In this document: positions 16,104 to 24,423 of the stretch, piece after piece
Layout of the letters: every line of letters begins with the position of its first letter
Numbering within the stretch: the first letter of the stretch is position 1
Assembly (NCBI GenBank): GCA_002387205.1
Contig: DGLA01000019.1
Coordinates: 1 to 64,000, forward strand
Source: Stutzerimonas stutzeri
Lineage (GTDB): Bacteria > Pseudomonadota > Gammaproteobacteria > Pseudomonadales > Pseudomonadaceae
DNA length: 64,000 bases
Direction: 5' to 3'
Notes under the pieces: model-generated
The model's database searches: none
What the model was told of the DNA's origin: nothing
Seen by the model: only the letters and a program-made list of their open reading frames with translations
Made by a program: the position numbers and the translations under genes

Positions 16104-17900
16104 ATGCGCCGTTTGCTGAGTCTGCTGTTTTTATTGCTTGCCCTTCCCGCCAGCGCAGGCCTGTTCGATAGCCGCCCAAGCGCCACCCTGGGTGGGCTGA
16201 ACAACAGCGCCGACTTTCTGCCCGTACGTGAAGCCTTCCGCCTGAGCCTAGGTGACAGCTCACCCGAGCAGATCAAACTGCGTTTCGTTGCCGCCGAAGG
16301 CTATTACCTGTACCGGCATCGTTTTCAGTTCGTATCAAGCGATCCGGCGGTCGCTATCGGCGAGGCGCAGCTTCCGGCGGGAGAAGCGAAAACAGACGAT
16401 TACTTTGGCGAGGTCGAAGTCTATTACGGCGTACTGGACGTCGAGCTGCCAGTGCAAAACCCAGATAACCGCCCGTTCACGCTACGGGTGACTTACCAGG
16501 GATGTGCGGATAAAGGTCTTTGCTACCCTCCGGAAACCGGAACACTTGATATAGGCGACGCAGCAGCCGCCCCATCATCAGGCCCCTCAGTCTCCCCTGG
16601 CAGCAATCCCAGCGCCAGCGAAACAGATGACTCGCGTTCGTGGCGCTCAGTCGCGCTGTTCTTCCTGGCCGGGCTCGGTTTGACCTTGACCCCCTGCGTA
16701 TTGCCCATGCTCCCTATTCTGTCCGGAGTCGTGCTGCGTGGGCAGACCGGCGGCATGCGCAGCTTTCTGCTGTCACTGGCCTATGTGCTGCCAATGGCCG
16801 CCGGATTTGCCTTGCTCGGTGCGTTGATGGGTGTATTCGGTGCCGAGCTGAACCTGCAGGCAAGACTGCAATCGCCATGGATCCTCATCCCCTTCGCGGC
16901 TTTTTTCGTCGCTTTTGCCCTGGCCATGTTCGGCATGTTCGAGCTGCGCTTGCCACAGGCCGTCAACAGCCGCCTCGACCATCTGGCTGGCAGCGCCAAG
17001 GGCGGCTCGTTCATGGGCGCAGCCTTGCTTGGTGCGGTATCCAGCCTGTTGGTTTCGCCCTGCGTTTCTGCGCCTCTGGCGGGTGCACTGCTCTACATCA
17101 GCGCCAGCGGCGACGCCTTGGGCGGCGGACTGAAGCTGTTCGCTCTAGGGATGGGCATGGGCGCGCCACTTATCCTGTTCGCCACTGGCGGTGGGGCATT
17201 GCTGCCTAAGAGTGGCCCCTGGATGGTGACGGTACGCAACACTTTTGGGGTACTGCTGCTGGCAGTTGCCGTCTGGATGCTCGAACGCGTTCTTCCAGGC
17301 CCAGTGGCGCTGTTTCTGTGGGGAGCTCTGGCAGCAGGCACGGCGTTGTTTCTCGGCACGCTCGAACTGGTGCACAAGGCGCCACGGCAGAAACTCGCGC
17401 AACTGCTGGGGCTGATGCTCCTGATATACGGCCTGACCGCCTGGATCGGCGCGCTGCAGGGCGGCACGGACCCTTTGCGCCCGCTCCCTCGCCCTGTCTT
17501 GTCCGCTGCCAGCGGCACGCCGGCCGACAACGAAAGCTGGAATACCGTGACCACGCCGGCCGCGCTCGATGCCCAGCTTTCCGCTGCAAGGGCTGCAGGT
17601 CGACCGGCCCTGCTCGACTGGTACGCGGACTGGTGCATCAGCTGCAAGGTGATCGAGCGAGAAGTATTTGCCGACCCGCAGATCGCACCACGCCTGTCCG
17701 ACTACCAGCTGATTCGCTTCGACATCACCGACAGCAACCCCGAGCAGCGAGCGCTGTTGGACCGATACAAGCTGTTCGGACCACCTGCCATTCTCTTCTT
17801 TGATCGCTCAGGCGCTGAAATGGCCGACGTACGGGTCGTCGGCGAAATCGACGCCGACCAGTTTTCCAAGCGACTGGATCGCGCCCAATCCTTTTTCTAG
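16104..17900 (+). CDS. dsbD: Thiol:disulfide interchange protein DsbD
   Basis: DsbD carries electrons from cytoplasmic thioredoxin across the inner membrane to keep DsbC, DsbE and related periplasmic proteins reduced. All three modules are visible: a signal peptide and N-terminal immunoglobulin-like domain with a cysteine pair (GCADKGLC), an eight-helix membrane domain with paired cysteines (LTPCVLPM and VSPCVSAP), and a C-terminal thioredoxin domain with WCISC. Start ATG at 16104 gives a clean signal (MRRLLSLLFLLLALPASA); ATG at 16098 is possible. Length about 598 residues is normal. Confidence 0.95.
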   Translation: MRRLLSLLFLLLALPASAGLFDSRPSATLGGLNNSADFLPVREAFRLSLGDSSPEQIKLRFVAAEGYYLYRHRFQFVSSDPAVAIGEAQLPAGEAKTDDYFGEVEVYYGVLDVELPVQNPDNRPFTLRVTYQGCADKGLCYPPETGTLDIGDAAAAPSSGPSVSPGSNPSASETDDSRSWRSVALFFLAGLGLTLTPCVLPMLPILSGVVLRGQTGGMRSFLLSLAYVLPMAAGFALLGALMGVFGAELNLQARLQSPWILIPFAAFFVAFALAMFGMFELRLPQAVNSRLDHLAGSAKGGSFMGAALLGAVSSLLVSPCVSAPLAGALLYISASGDALGGGLKLFALGMGMGAPLILFATGGGALLPKSGPWMVTVRNTFGVLLLAVAVWMLERVLPGPVALFLWGALAAGTALFLGTLELVHKAPRQKLAQLLGLMLLIYGLTAWIGALQGGTDPLRPLPRPVLSAASGTPADNESWNTVTTPAALDAQLSAARAAGRPALLDWYADWCISCKVIEREVFADPQIAPRLSDYQLIRFDITDSNPEQRALLDRYKLFGPPAILFFDRSGAEMADVRVVGEIDADQFSKRLDRAQSFF

Positions 17901-18053
17901 ACGATTCATTGCGGCAATCTCCAGTCATAATGTCGGCATTTACGCCGATCACGACATGACTGGACAGTCAGCCCCCGCTTCGTGCATAGTTTTTCCCCTC
18001 ACCGGTATCGGCCCGCACCGCAGCGCTTTCCCGGATAAAAACAAGGACTATTC

Positions 18054-18497
18054 ATGGCGACCTTTCTGGTCTTGCACGGCCCGAACCTGAATCTGCTTGG
18101 CACCCGCGAACCTGGCGTATACGGCGCGGTGACGCTGGCTCAGATCAATGAGGATCTTGAACAGCGGGCACGGGATGCCGGCCATCACCTTCTGCACCTG
18201 CAGTCCAACGCCGAATACGAACTCATCGAGCGTATCCATGCTGCCCGGAGCGAAGGCGTGGACTTCATTCTGATCAATCCGGCCGCTTTTACCCACACCA
18301 GCGTTGCGCTACGTGACGCGCTGCTGGCCGTGAGCATCCCATTCATCGAAGTGCACTTGTCGAACGTGCACAAGCGTGAGCCTTTCCGCCATCACTCCTA
18401 TTTTTCGGATGTCGCGGTAGGGGTGATCTGCGGCCTTGGCGCCAGCGGCTACCGCCTGGCATTGGAGGCCGCCCTGGAACAACTCGCTGCTTCCTGA
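18054..18497 (+). CDS. aroQ: 3-dehydroquinate dehydratase, type II
   Basis: This shikimate-pathway enzyme dehydrates 3-dehydroquinate to 3-dehydroshikimate. The 147 residues show the type II signature near the N-terminus (LHGPNLNLLGTREPGVYG, with the catalytic tyrosine). Also present are INPAAFTHTS and the catalytic histidine in EVHLSNVHKREPFR. It forms a dodecamer in the family. The ATG has AAGGAC upstream. It precedes accBC on the same strand, an arrangement shared by many gamma-proteobacteria. Confidence 0.96.
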   Translation: MATFLVLHGPNLNLLGTREPGVYGAVTLAQINEDLEQRARDAGHHLLHLQSNAEYELIERIHAARSEGVDFILINPAAFTHTSVALRDALLAVSIPFIEVHLSNVHKREPFRHHSYFSDVAVGVICGLGASGYRLALEAALEQLAAS

Positions 18498-18575
18498 CAG
18501 GCCGTGCATCAAGATGCCCGGCCTCGAAGAAGCGAGCAGCAATGCCCTTTGAACTTACTTGGGAGTCACCGCTTC

Positions 18576-19037
18576 ATGGATATTCGCAAAGTCAAAAAAC
18601 TGATCGAACTGCTGGAAGAGTCCGGTATCGACGAGCTGGAAATTCACGAAGGTGAAGAATCCGTTCGCATCAGCCGCCACAGCAAGCAGGTGGCCATGCA
18701 GCAGCCCTACTACGCCCAGGCGCCAATGCCTGCACCTGCTTCGGCTCCAGCAGCCGCCGCTGCTCCTGCCGCTGATGCTGCTCCGGCCCAGCCGAAGCTC
18801 AACGGCACAGTGGTTCGCTCGCCGATGGTTGGCACCTTCTACCGCGCCTCCTCTCCAGAGGCTGCCTCGTTCGTCGATGTCGGCAAGACTGTCAAGAAGG
18901 GCGACATCCTCTGCATCGTCGAAGCCATGAAGATGATGAACCACATCGAGGCCGAAACCAGCGGCACCATCGAATCCATCCTGGTGGAGAATGGTCAGCC
19001 GGTCGAATACGACCAGCCGCTGTTCACCATCGTTTGA
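18576..19037 (+). CDS. accB: Biotin carboxyl carrier protein of acetyl-CoA carboxylase
   Basis: BCCP carries the carboxylated biotin between biotin carboxylase and carboxyltransferase in malonyl-CoA synthesis, the first step of fatty acid synthesis. The 153 residues contain an N-terminal domain for AccC binding, an Ala/Pro-rich linker (about residues 45-73) and the biotinyl domain with AMKM (biotinylated Lys119). The thumb segment (SPEAASFVDVGKTV) is present. The start is the ATG at 18576 (MDIRKVKKLIEL); the longer frame is not conserved. accC follows after 17 bases. Confidence 0.97.
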   Translation: MDIRKVKKLIELLEESGIDELEIHEGEESVRISRHSKQVAMQQPYYAQAPMPAPASAPAAAAAPAADAAPAQPKLNGTVVRSPMVGTFYRASSPEAASFVDVGKTVKKGDILCIVEAMKMMNHIEAETSGTIESILVENGQPVEYDQPLFTIV

Positions 19038-19054
19038 ACCGCGGAGATTCAGCG

Positions 19055-20404
19055 ATGTTGGAAAAAGTACTGATCGCCAACCGCGGTGAAATCGCCCTGC
19101 GGATTTTGCGAGCCTGCAAGGAAATGGGGATCAAGACGGTCGCGGTGCATTCCACTGCCGATCGGGAACTGATGCACCTGGCCTTGGCAGATGAGTCCGT
19201 CTGCATTGGTCCGGCCCTCGCCACAAACTCCTACCTGCATATCCCGTCGATCATTGCTGCGGCTGAAGTGACCGGAGCCACGGCCATTCACCCGGGCTAT
19301 GGTTTTCTTGCCGAAAACGCCGACTTTGCCGAACAGGTGGAAAATTCCGGCTTTGCGTTCGTTGGTCCGAAAGCGGAAACCATCCGCCTCATGGGCGACA
19401 AGGTTTCAGCCAAGGACGCCATGATCAAGGCCGGCGTGCCAGTGGTACCAGGCTCCGATGGCCCATTGCCGGAAGACGAAGCCGAAGCCCTGCGCATCGC
19501 CCGTGAGGTGGGTTATCCGGTCATCATCAAGGCCGCCGGCGGCGGCGGTGGCCGTGGTATGCGTGTCGTTCATCGTGAAGAAGACCTGATCAAGTCGGCC
19601 AAATTGACCCGTACCGAGGCTGGCGCGGCGTTCGGCAATCCCATGGTTTATCTGGAGAAGTTTCTCGGCAACCCACGTCACGTCGAAGTCCAGGTGCTTT
19701 CCGATGGTCAGGGCAACGCCGTGCACCTGGGTGACCGCGACTGCTCGCTGCAACGCCGTCACCAGAAGGTCCTTGAAGAAGCCCCAGCGCCTTACATTGA
19801 CGAGAAAGCGCGCACTGAAGTGCTCAAGCGCTGCACCGACGCCTGCGTCGAGATCGGCTACCGTGGTGCCGGCACCTTCGAGTTTCTTTACGAGGATGGC
19901 CGCTTCTACTTCATCGAGATGAACACACGCGTCCAGGTTGAGCATCCGGTGACCGAGATGGTTACGGGTGTCGACATCGTCAAGGAGATGCTGAGTATCG
20001 CCGCGGGCAACAAGCTTTCGATCAAGCAGGAAGACGTGGTGATCCGCGGCCACTCGCTGGAGTGCCGGATCAACGCGGAAGATCCATCGAACTTCCTGCC
20101 TAGCCCCGGCAAGGTGAAGCATTTTCATGCACCGGGAGGTTTTGGGGTCAGGGTCGATTCGCACCTGTACAGCGGCTATTCGGTCCCGCCGAACTACGAT
20201 TCGCTTATCGGCAAGCTGATCACCTATGGCGCCACCCGTGAAGAAGCCATGGCGCGTATGCGAAATGCGCTAGACGAAATCGTTGTCGATGGCATCAAGA
20301 CCAATATCCCGCTGCACCGGGATCTGGTTCGCGACGAGGGGTTCTGTAAAGGCGGGGTGAACATCCATTACCTGGAAAAGAAACTGGGTATGGATAAGCA
20401 CTAA
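19055..20404 (+). CDS. accC: Biotin carboxylase subunit of acetyl-CoA carboxylase
   Basis: This ATP-grasp enzyme carboxylates biotin on BCCP using bicarbonate and ATP. The 449 residues contain the N-terminal MLEKVLIANRGEIALR, the glycine-rich ATP loop AAGGGGGRGMRVV, and the carboxylase motif FIEMNTRVQVEHPVTE. The start is the ATG at 19055, behind GCGGAG. The gene ends the accBC operon and is followed by four AAGCTGC repeats and a strong terminator. Confidence 0.98.
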   Translation: MLEKVLIANRGEIALRILRACKEMGIKTVAVHSTADRELMHLALADESVCIGPALATNSYLHIPSIIAAAEVTGATAIHPGYGFLAENADFAEQVENSGFAFVGPKAETIRLMGDKVSAKDAMIKAGVPVVPGSDGPLPEDEAEALRIAREVGYPVIIKAAGGGGGRGMRVVHREEDLIKSAKLTRTEAGAAFGNPMVYLEKFLGNPRHVEVQVLSDGQGNAVHLGDRDCSLQRRHQKVLEEAPAPYIDEKARTEVLKRCTDACVEIGYRGAGTFEFLYEDGRFYFIEMNTRVQVEHPVTEMVTGVDIVKEMLSIAAGNKLSIKQEDVVIRGHSLECRINAEDPSNFLPSPGKVKHFHAPGGFGVRVDSHLYSGYSVPPNYDSLIGKLITYGATREEAMARMRNALDEIVVDGIKTNIPLHRDLVRDEGFCKGGVNIHYLEKKLGMDKH

Positions 20405-20430
20405 GCTGCAAGCTGCAAGCTGCAAGCTGC
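20403..20430 (+). repeat. Four tandem copies of the heptamer AAGCTGC
   Basis: Four perfect, contiguous 7-bp units start in the last base of the accC stop codon and its neighbour, just before the accC terminator. The same heptamer in reverse orientation recurs before purD, and a related one before purH. Confidence 0.9.
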
Positions 20431-20445
20431 AAAAGTATGATGTTG

Positions 20446-20476
20446 GGGGATCGGCGCTAGCCGATCCCCTTTTTTT
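20446..20476 (+). terminator. Rho-independent terminator of accBC
   Basis: A perfect 10-bp stem (GGGGATCGGC/GCCGATCCCC, loop GCTA) is followed by seven T residues, 42 bases after the accC stop codon. Confidence 0.93.
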
Positions 20477-20526
20477 ATCGATCGCTTCAAGCTTGCGTCT
20501 TGAAGCCGTTTGCGGAAGGAAACCCC

Positions 20527-21408
20527 ATGCCCTGGTTACAACTTCGTCTCGCCATCTCTCCGGAACAGGCAGAGGGCCTGGAAGACGCACTGCTGAGCGT
20601 TGGAGCAGTGTCGGTCACCTTCATGGATGCGCAGGATCAGCCAATTTTCGAGCCTGACCTGGGCACCACGCCGCTATGGACGCACACTCATCTGCTGGCG
20701 CTGTTCGAAAGCGATGTAGATGAGAGCAACCTCCTCGCCCACCTGCAGCTACTGACCGGAGGCGAACTGCCCCAGTACCAGCTCGAGCACATCGAAGATC
20801 AGGACTGGGAGCGAAGCTGGATGGATAACTTCCAGCCCATGCGCTTCGGTCGACGGCTATGGATCGTGCCCAGCTGGCATGCAGCTCCTCAACCCGACGC
20901 GGTAAACCTCCTGCTCGATCCGGGGCTTGCCTTCGGCACGGGAACGCACCCCACCACCGCGCTCTGCCTGGAGTGGCTGGATGCGCAGACGCTAACGGGC
21001 CTGCAGGTACTGGATTTTGGGTGCGGCTCGGGCATTCTCGCCATCGCCGCCTTGCTTCTCGGCGCCGAACGGGCGATCGGCACGGATATCGACATCCAGG
21101 CGGTCGAAGCATCGCGTGACAATGCGGGACGCAACGGGATAGAGCCAGAGCGCTTCCTGCTGTATCTGCCGGAGCAGTTGCCGGCAGGCCAGGCAGATGT
21201 CGTGGTTGCCAACATTCTCGCCGGCCCGCTCGTTACGCTGGCACCCCAAATCATCGAGCGGGTCAAGCCGGGCGGTCGGCTGGCCCTCTCGGGGATTCTG
21301 GCCGAGCAGGCTGACGAAGTACGCGCGGCCTATTCCGGGCAGTTCCACCTCGACACGACTGCAGAGAAGGATGGCTGGGTGCGCATCACCGGTACCCGTC
21401 ACGCCTGA
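20527..21408 (+). CDS. prmA: Ribosomal protein L11 methyltransferase
   Basis: PrmA trimethylates several positions of ribosomal protein L11 using S-adenosylmethionine. The 293 residues include the N-terminal L11-recognition domain and a C-terminal class I methyltransferase domain. Motif I is VLDFGCGSGILAIAA; the upstream segment DPGLAFGTGTHPTT and the active-site NILAGPL are PrmA signatures. The start is the ATG at 20527 (MPWLQLRL), behind GGAAGGA. It is separated from accC by a terminator, so it has its own promoter. Confidence 0.96.
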   Translation: MPWLQLRLAISPEQAEGLEDALLSVGAVSVTFMDAQDQPIFEPDLGTTPLWTHTHLLALFESDVDESNLLAHLQLLTGGELPQYQLEHIEDQDWERSWMDNFQPMRFGRRLWIVPSWHAAPQPDAVNLLLDPGLAFGTGTHPTTALCLEWLDAQTLTGLQVLDFGCGSGILAIAALLLGAERAIGTDIDIQAVEASRDNAGRNGIEPERFLLYLPEQLPAGQADVVVANILAGPLVTLAPQIIERVKPGGRLALSGILAEQADEVRAAYSGQFHLDTTAEKDGWVRITGTRHA

Positions 21409-21507
21409 CCCCACTCCTCAGCATGCATCTGTCGAGCCTGAGCGTTGGCACTGCCGCAGGCTAGCGGGGATGCGCTAGACTAGCCGGCATTTCCGCCGGA
21501 CCAGCGC

Positions 21508-22752
21508 ATGACCACTTTCGTCACCCAGTGCCCGCATTGCCGAACCCGCTTTCGCCTCAGCCGCACCCAGCTCACCGCTGCCCGCGGCGCAGTGCGATGC
21601 GGTGCCTGCCTTGAAATCTTCAACGCTGCCCGGGACCTGGAAAACGACGACGTATCGCTGGTAAAGGACGTGGGTGTTCGAAGCGCCATTCCTGGCGCTG
21701 CGAGCCCTCAACCGCCGTCACCGACGACACCTACTCCTACAGACGAGGCCCGTTGGCTTCACGACGATCTGGACCTTGATGAGCTGGATCTCGATGCAGA
21801 GCTGGCAAAGCTGGAGCGGGAGGAGCACGAGCTGGCTCGCGAGCTGCTCCAGCTGGACGCACAGCGAACCAAGGATGACGAGGCATGGGCCGAGCGCCTG
21901 ATCAGCGCCGAGGATGACCGGCTGCCATCTACGGCAGTCGGCGCTGATTCGACCTCGGCAGCAGAGACCGAGCAAAGCCTCCAGTTGACGCATCTCACCC
22001 CTGTGACGACGGCCAACCCCGCTCCGCCAACCCCCTTGAAAGGCACCCACCGAGTTCTGAGCGAACCTGTCACGACGCAGCCCCCACCACGCGCTGAGCC
22101 GGCCCTTGGCGCGGGCCCGCCAGATGAGGACGACGAAACCGATGATGCCGTCAGGATCACCGCAACTGGCGAGACCCTCGACTCGCAACCAAGCTCCCGC
22201 AATCGGGAAGAGCCGCTGTTCGAACTTGACGAAGAACCCTTGCAGCTGGACTGGGAGGCCCGCCGCAGGCCATGGGGGCGCTGGCTCGGCTGGGGCCTGT
22301 TGAATCTGATCGCGCTCCTGGTGCTGGCCGCTCAGTACGTGACCTACAACTTCGACGAGCTCTCGCGCCAGGACGAATACCGTCCCTGGCTCGAAAAAGT
22401 CTGTTCATCGCTGGGCTGCGAGTTGCCAGCCAAGGTCGACATCGCCCAGATCAAGAGCAGCAATCTGGTGGTGCGCAGCCACCCGGAGTTCACCGGTGCG
22501 CTGGTAGTCGACGCGATCATCTACAACCGTGCCCCGTTCGCACAGCCGTTTCCGCTGCTGGAGGTACGCTTCGCCGACATCAACGGCCAGACACTGGCCA
22601 GCCGCAGCTTCAAACCAGGTGAATACCTATCCGGCGAACTCGCCGGGCAACGGGAGATGCCGTCACAGGTCCCCATCCACATTGCGCTGGACATCCTCGA
22701 TCCCGGTACCAAGGCGGTTAATTACAGCCTGAGTTTCCGCTCTCCCGATTAG
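21508..22752 (+). CDS. Zinc-ribbon (MJ0042) and DUF3426 membrane protein
   Basis: The 414-residue protein starts with a zinc-ribbon motif (Cys8, Cys11, Cys31, Cys34). A long low-complexity region of about 220 residues, very rich in Asp and Glu (LDLDELDLDAELAKLEREE), follows. Then comes one membrane helix (about residues 255-280) and a C-terminal DUF3426 domain, probably periplasmic. Many Pseudomonas genomes have it between prmA and dusB. The function is unknown; the layout suggests a cytoplasmic sensor head linked to a periplasmic domain. Confidence 0.85.
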   Translation: MTTFVTQCPHCRTRFRLSRTQLTAARGAVRCGACLEIFNAARDLENDDVSLVKDVGVRSAIPGAASPQPPSPTTPTPTDEARWLHDDLDLDELDLDAELAKLEREEHELARELLQLDAQRTKDDEAWAERLISAEDDRLPSTAVGADSTSAAETEQSLQLTHLTPVTTANPAPPTPLKGTHRVLSEPVTTQPPPRAEPALGAGPPDEDDETDDAVRITATGETLDSQPSSRNREEPLFELDEEPLQLDWEARRRPWGRWLGWGLLNLIALLVLAAQYVTYNFDELSRQDEYRPWLEKVCSSLGCELPAKVDIAQIKSSNLVVRSHPEFTGALVVDAIIYNRAPFAQPFPLLEVRFADINGQTLASRSFKPGEYLSGELAGQREMPSQVPIHIALDILDPGTKAVNYSLSFRSPD

Positions 22753-22845
22753 GGTTCAGCTTGCCGTAGCACCGCTCCTGGCATCGCGAAACCTGCCACC
22801 GCCGGTCGCATTGACGTGCCAATCCGGCTGCCGGTTATAAGCTTG

Positions 22846-22875
22846 AGGCTGTTCAGATTTTGTTCAGAACAGCCT
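22846..22875 (+). terminator. Hairpin after the DUF3426 gene, candidate terminator
   Basis: A perfect 9-bp stem, AGGCTGTTC/GAACAGCCT with a 12-base loop, is followed by TTTAAC. It lies 94 bases after the stop codon and just before the candidate dusB-fis promoter. Confidence 0.5.
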
Positions 22876-22903
22876 TTAACCGGTCATGCGTAGCGGGTAT
22901 TAT
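22876..22903 (+). promoter_or_regulatory. Candidate promoter of dusB-fis
   Basis: TTAACC (22876-22881) and TATTAT (22898-22903) are 16 bases apart, followed by a GC-rich stretch (GCACACC). This resembles growth-rate-controlled promoters such as that of E. coli dusB-fis. The -35 match is only 4 of 6. Confidence 0.4.
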
Positions 22904-22963
22904 GCACACCCTTTTTTGCTGTCCCGATCGACCTAACAAGCAGGCTCCAAGCAGGGAATCTCC

Positions 22964-23977
22964 ATGTCAGCGGTACGTATCGGCCCCTACACTCTTCCCA
23001 ATCGATTGATCCTCGCCCCCATGGCTGGCGTGACCGATCAGCCGTTCCGTCAGTTATGCCGGCGGCTGGGTGCCGGGATGGTGGTTTCGGAAATGGTGAC
23101 CAGCGACGTGCGCCTCTGGAATAGCCGAAAGTCGCGGCTGCGCCTGCTGCACGACGGCGACCCGGAACCCCGCTCGGTGCAGATAGCGGGTGGCGATCCG
23201 CAAATGCTTGCCGAGGCAGCCATGCGCAACGTGGAGCTAGGCGCACAGATCATCGACATCAACATGGGTTGCCCGGCCAAGAAGGTTTGCAACAAGGCGG
23301 CCGGTTCGGCGCTGATGAAAGATGAAAGCCTGGTAGCCGAGATCCTCGAAGCGGTCGTAGGAGCGGTTGACGTTCCGGTAACGCTGAAGATCCGCACGGG
23401 CTGGGACAGACACAACAGAAACGGGCTGAAGGTGGCAAAGATCGCCGAGCAGTCCGGTATCGCAGCACTGGCCGTACATGGCCGAACGCGAGCGGACCTG
23501 TACACGGGAGAAGCCGAGTACGAAACCATCGCTGCGATCAAACAGGCGGTATCGATACCGGTTTTTGCCAACGGAGACATAGACACACCACAGAAAGCCA
23601 GACAGGTACTGAACGCCACCGGCGCCGACGCGCTGCTTATCGGCCGCGCCGCTCAAGGCAAGCCTTGGATCTTTCGCGAGATCAATCACTACCTGGCAAC
23701 GGGCGAGCTGCTGGCGCCACCCACGCTGACGGAAGTCGAAAGCATCCTATTGCAACATCTGGAGGCGTTGCACGCCTTCTACGGGGATGTCATGGGCGTG
23801 CGTATCGCCCGTAAGCACGTCAGCTGGTATCTGGCGACACAACCCGGTGCGCGGGAATACCGTGCCCGGTTCAATGGTTTGGAAGACAGGGATGCGCAAT
23901 GCGCCAGCGTGCGGGCATTTTTTGCCGAGCGCCGAACAGGCCCTGACTCGGGGGATGGAAAAGGGGTGGCTGCATGA
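22964..23977 (+). CDS. dusB: tRNA-dihydrouridine synthase B
   Basis: This FMN enzyme reduces uridine to dihydrouridine in the D-loop of tRNAs (U17 in E. coli). The 337 residues form a TIM barrel with the FMN-binding start LAPMAGVTDQPFR, the catalytic cysteine in MGCPAKKVCNKAAGSAL, and the phosphate-binding segment near ANGDI and LIGRAAQGKPW. The dusB-fis pairing is conserved across gamma-proteobacteria. Its stop codon overlaps the fis start by four bases (ATGA). Confidence 0.97.
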   Translation: MSAVRIGPYTLPNRLILAPMAGVTDQPFRQLCRRLGAGMVVSEMVTSDVRLWNSRKSRLRLLHDGDPEPRSVQIAGGDPQMLAEAAMRNVELGAQIIDINMGCPAKKVCNKAAGSALMKDESLVAEILEAVVGAVDVPVTLKIRTGWDRHNRNGLKVAKIAEQSGIAALAVHGRTRADLYTGEAEYETIAAIKQAVSIPVFANGDIDTPQKARQVLNATGADALLIGRAAQGKPWIFREINHYLATGELLAPPTLTEVESILLQHLEALHAFYGDVMGVRIARKHVSWYLATQPGAREYRARFNGLEDRDAQCASVRAFFAERRTGPDSGDGKGVAA

Positions 23978-24294
23978 CGCTGTTGAACGAAACACTGTTA
24001 ACTGGAACAACATCCGTGAGCGACAACGTAAACCTCAAGCAACACCTGAATACGCCGAGCGAAGCAGGCCAGACCTTGCGCGGGAGCGTGGAAAAGGCGT
24101 TGCATAACTATTTCGCCCACCTGGAAGGCGCGGATGTCACGGACGTCTACAACCTCGTGCTTTCCGAAGTAGAAGCGCCGCTGCTCGAAACCGTGATGAA
24201 TTACGTCAAGGGCAACCAGACCAAGGCCTCGGAACTGTTGGGCCTGAACCGCGGCACCCTGCGCAAGAAACTCAAGCAGTACGACCTGCTGTAA
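23974..24294 (+). CDS. fis: DNA-binding protein Fis
   Basis: Fis is a nucleoid protein and global regulator that bends DNA and activates rRNA and other growth genes. The 106 residues end with the classic helix-turn-helix (NYVKGNQTKASELLGLNRGTLRKKLKQYDLL compressed: GNQTKASELLGLNRGTLRKK). The N-terminal arm has the beta-hairpin region that contacts recombinases in E. coli Fis. It is co-translated with dusB through an ATGA overlap. Confidence 0.97.
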   Translation: MTLLNETLLTGTTSVSDNVNLKQHLNTPSEAGQTLRGSVEKALHNYFAHLEGADVTDVYNLVLSEVEAPLLETVMNYVKGNQTKASELLGLNRGTLRKKLKQYDLL

Positions 24295-24334
24295 GCCGGA
24301 AGTTTTTGCAGCCTCGACATACAGCCAGATCGCT

Positions 24335-24387
24335 AGCTTTTAGCTTTTAAGCTTCTAGCTTCTAGCTTCTAGCTTCTAGCTTCTAGC
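24335..24387 (+). repeat. Heptamer tandem repeat (TTCTAGC), five perfect copies plus degenerate ones
   Basis: Five contiguous perfect TTCTAGC units occupy 24353-24387, preceded by degenerate TAGCTTTTAGCTTTTAAGC-like units from 24335. The array fills most of the fis-purH gap. The unit differs from the accC and purD heptamers at two positions and keeps the same 7-bp period. Confidence 0.9.
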
Positions 24388-24423
24388 AAGCTGACCCGAA
24401 TTGCCCAATCGACTGGAATAACA

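Noticed and set aside
20403..20430. CRISPR-like repeat
   Set aside because: Units are contiguous 7-mers without spacers and no cas gene is present.
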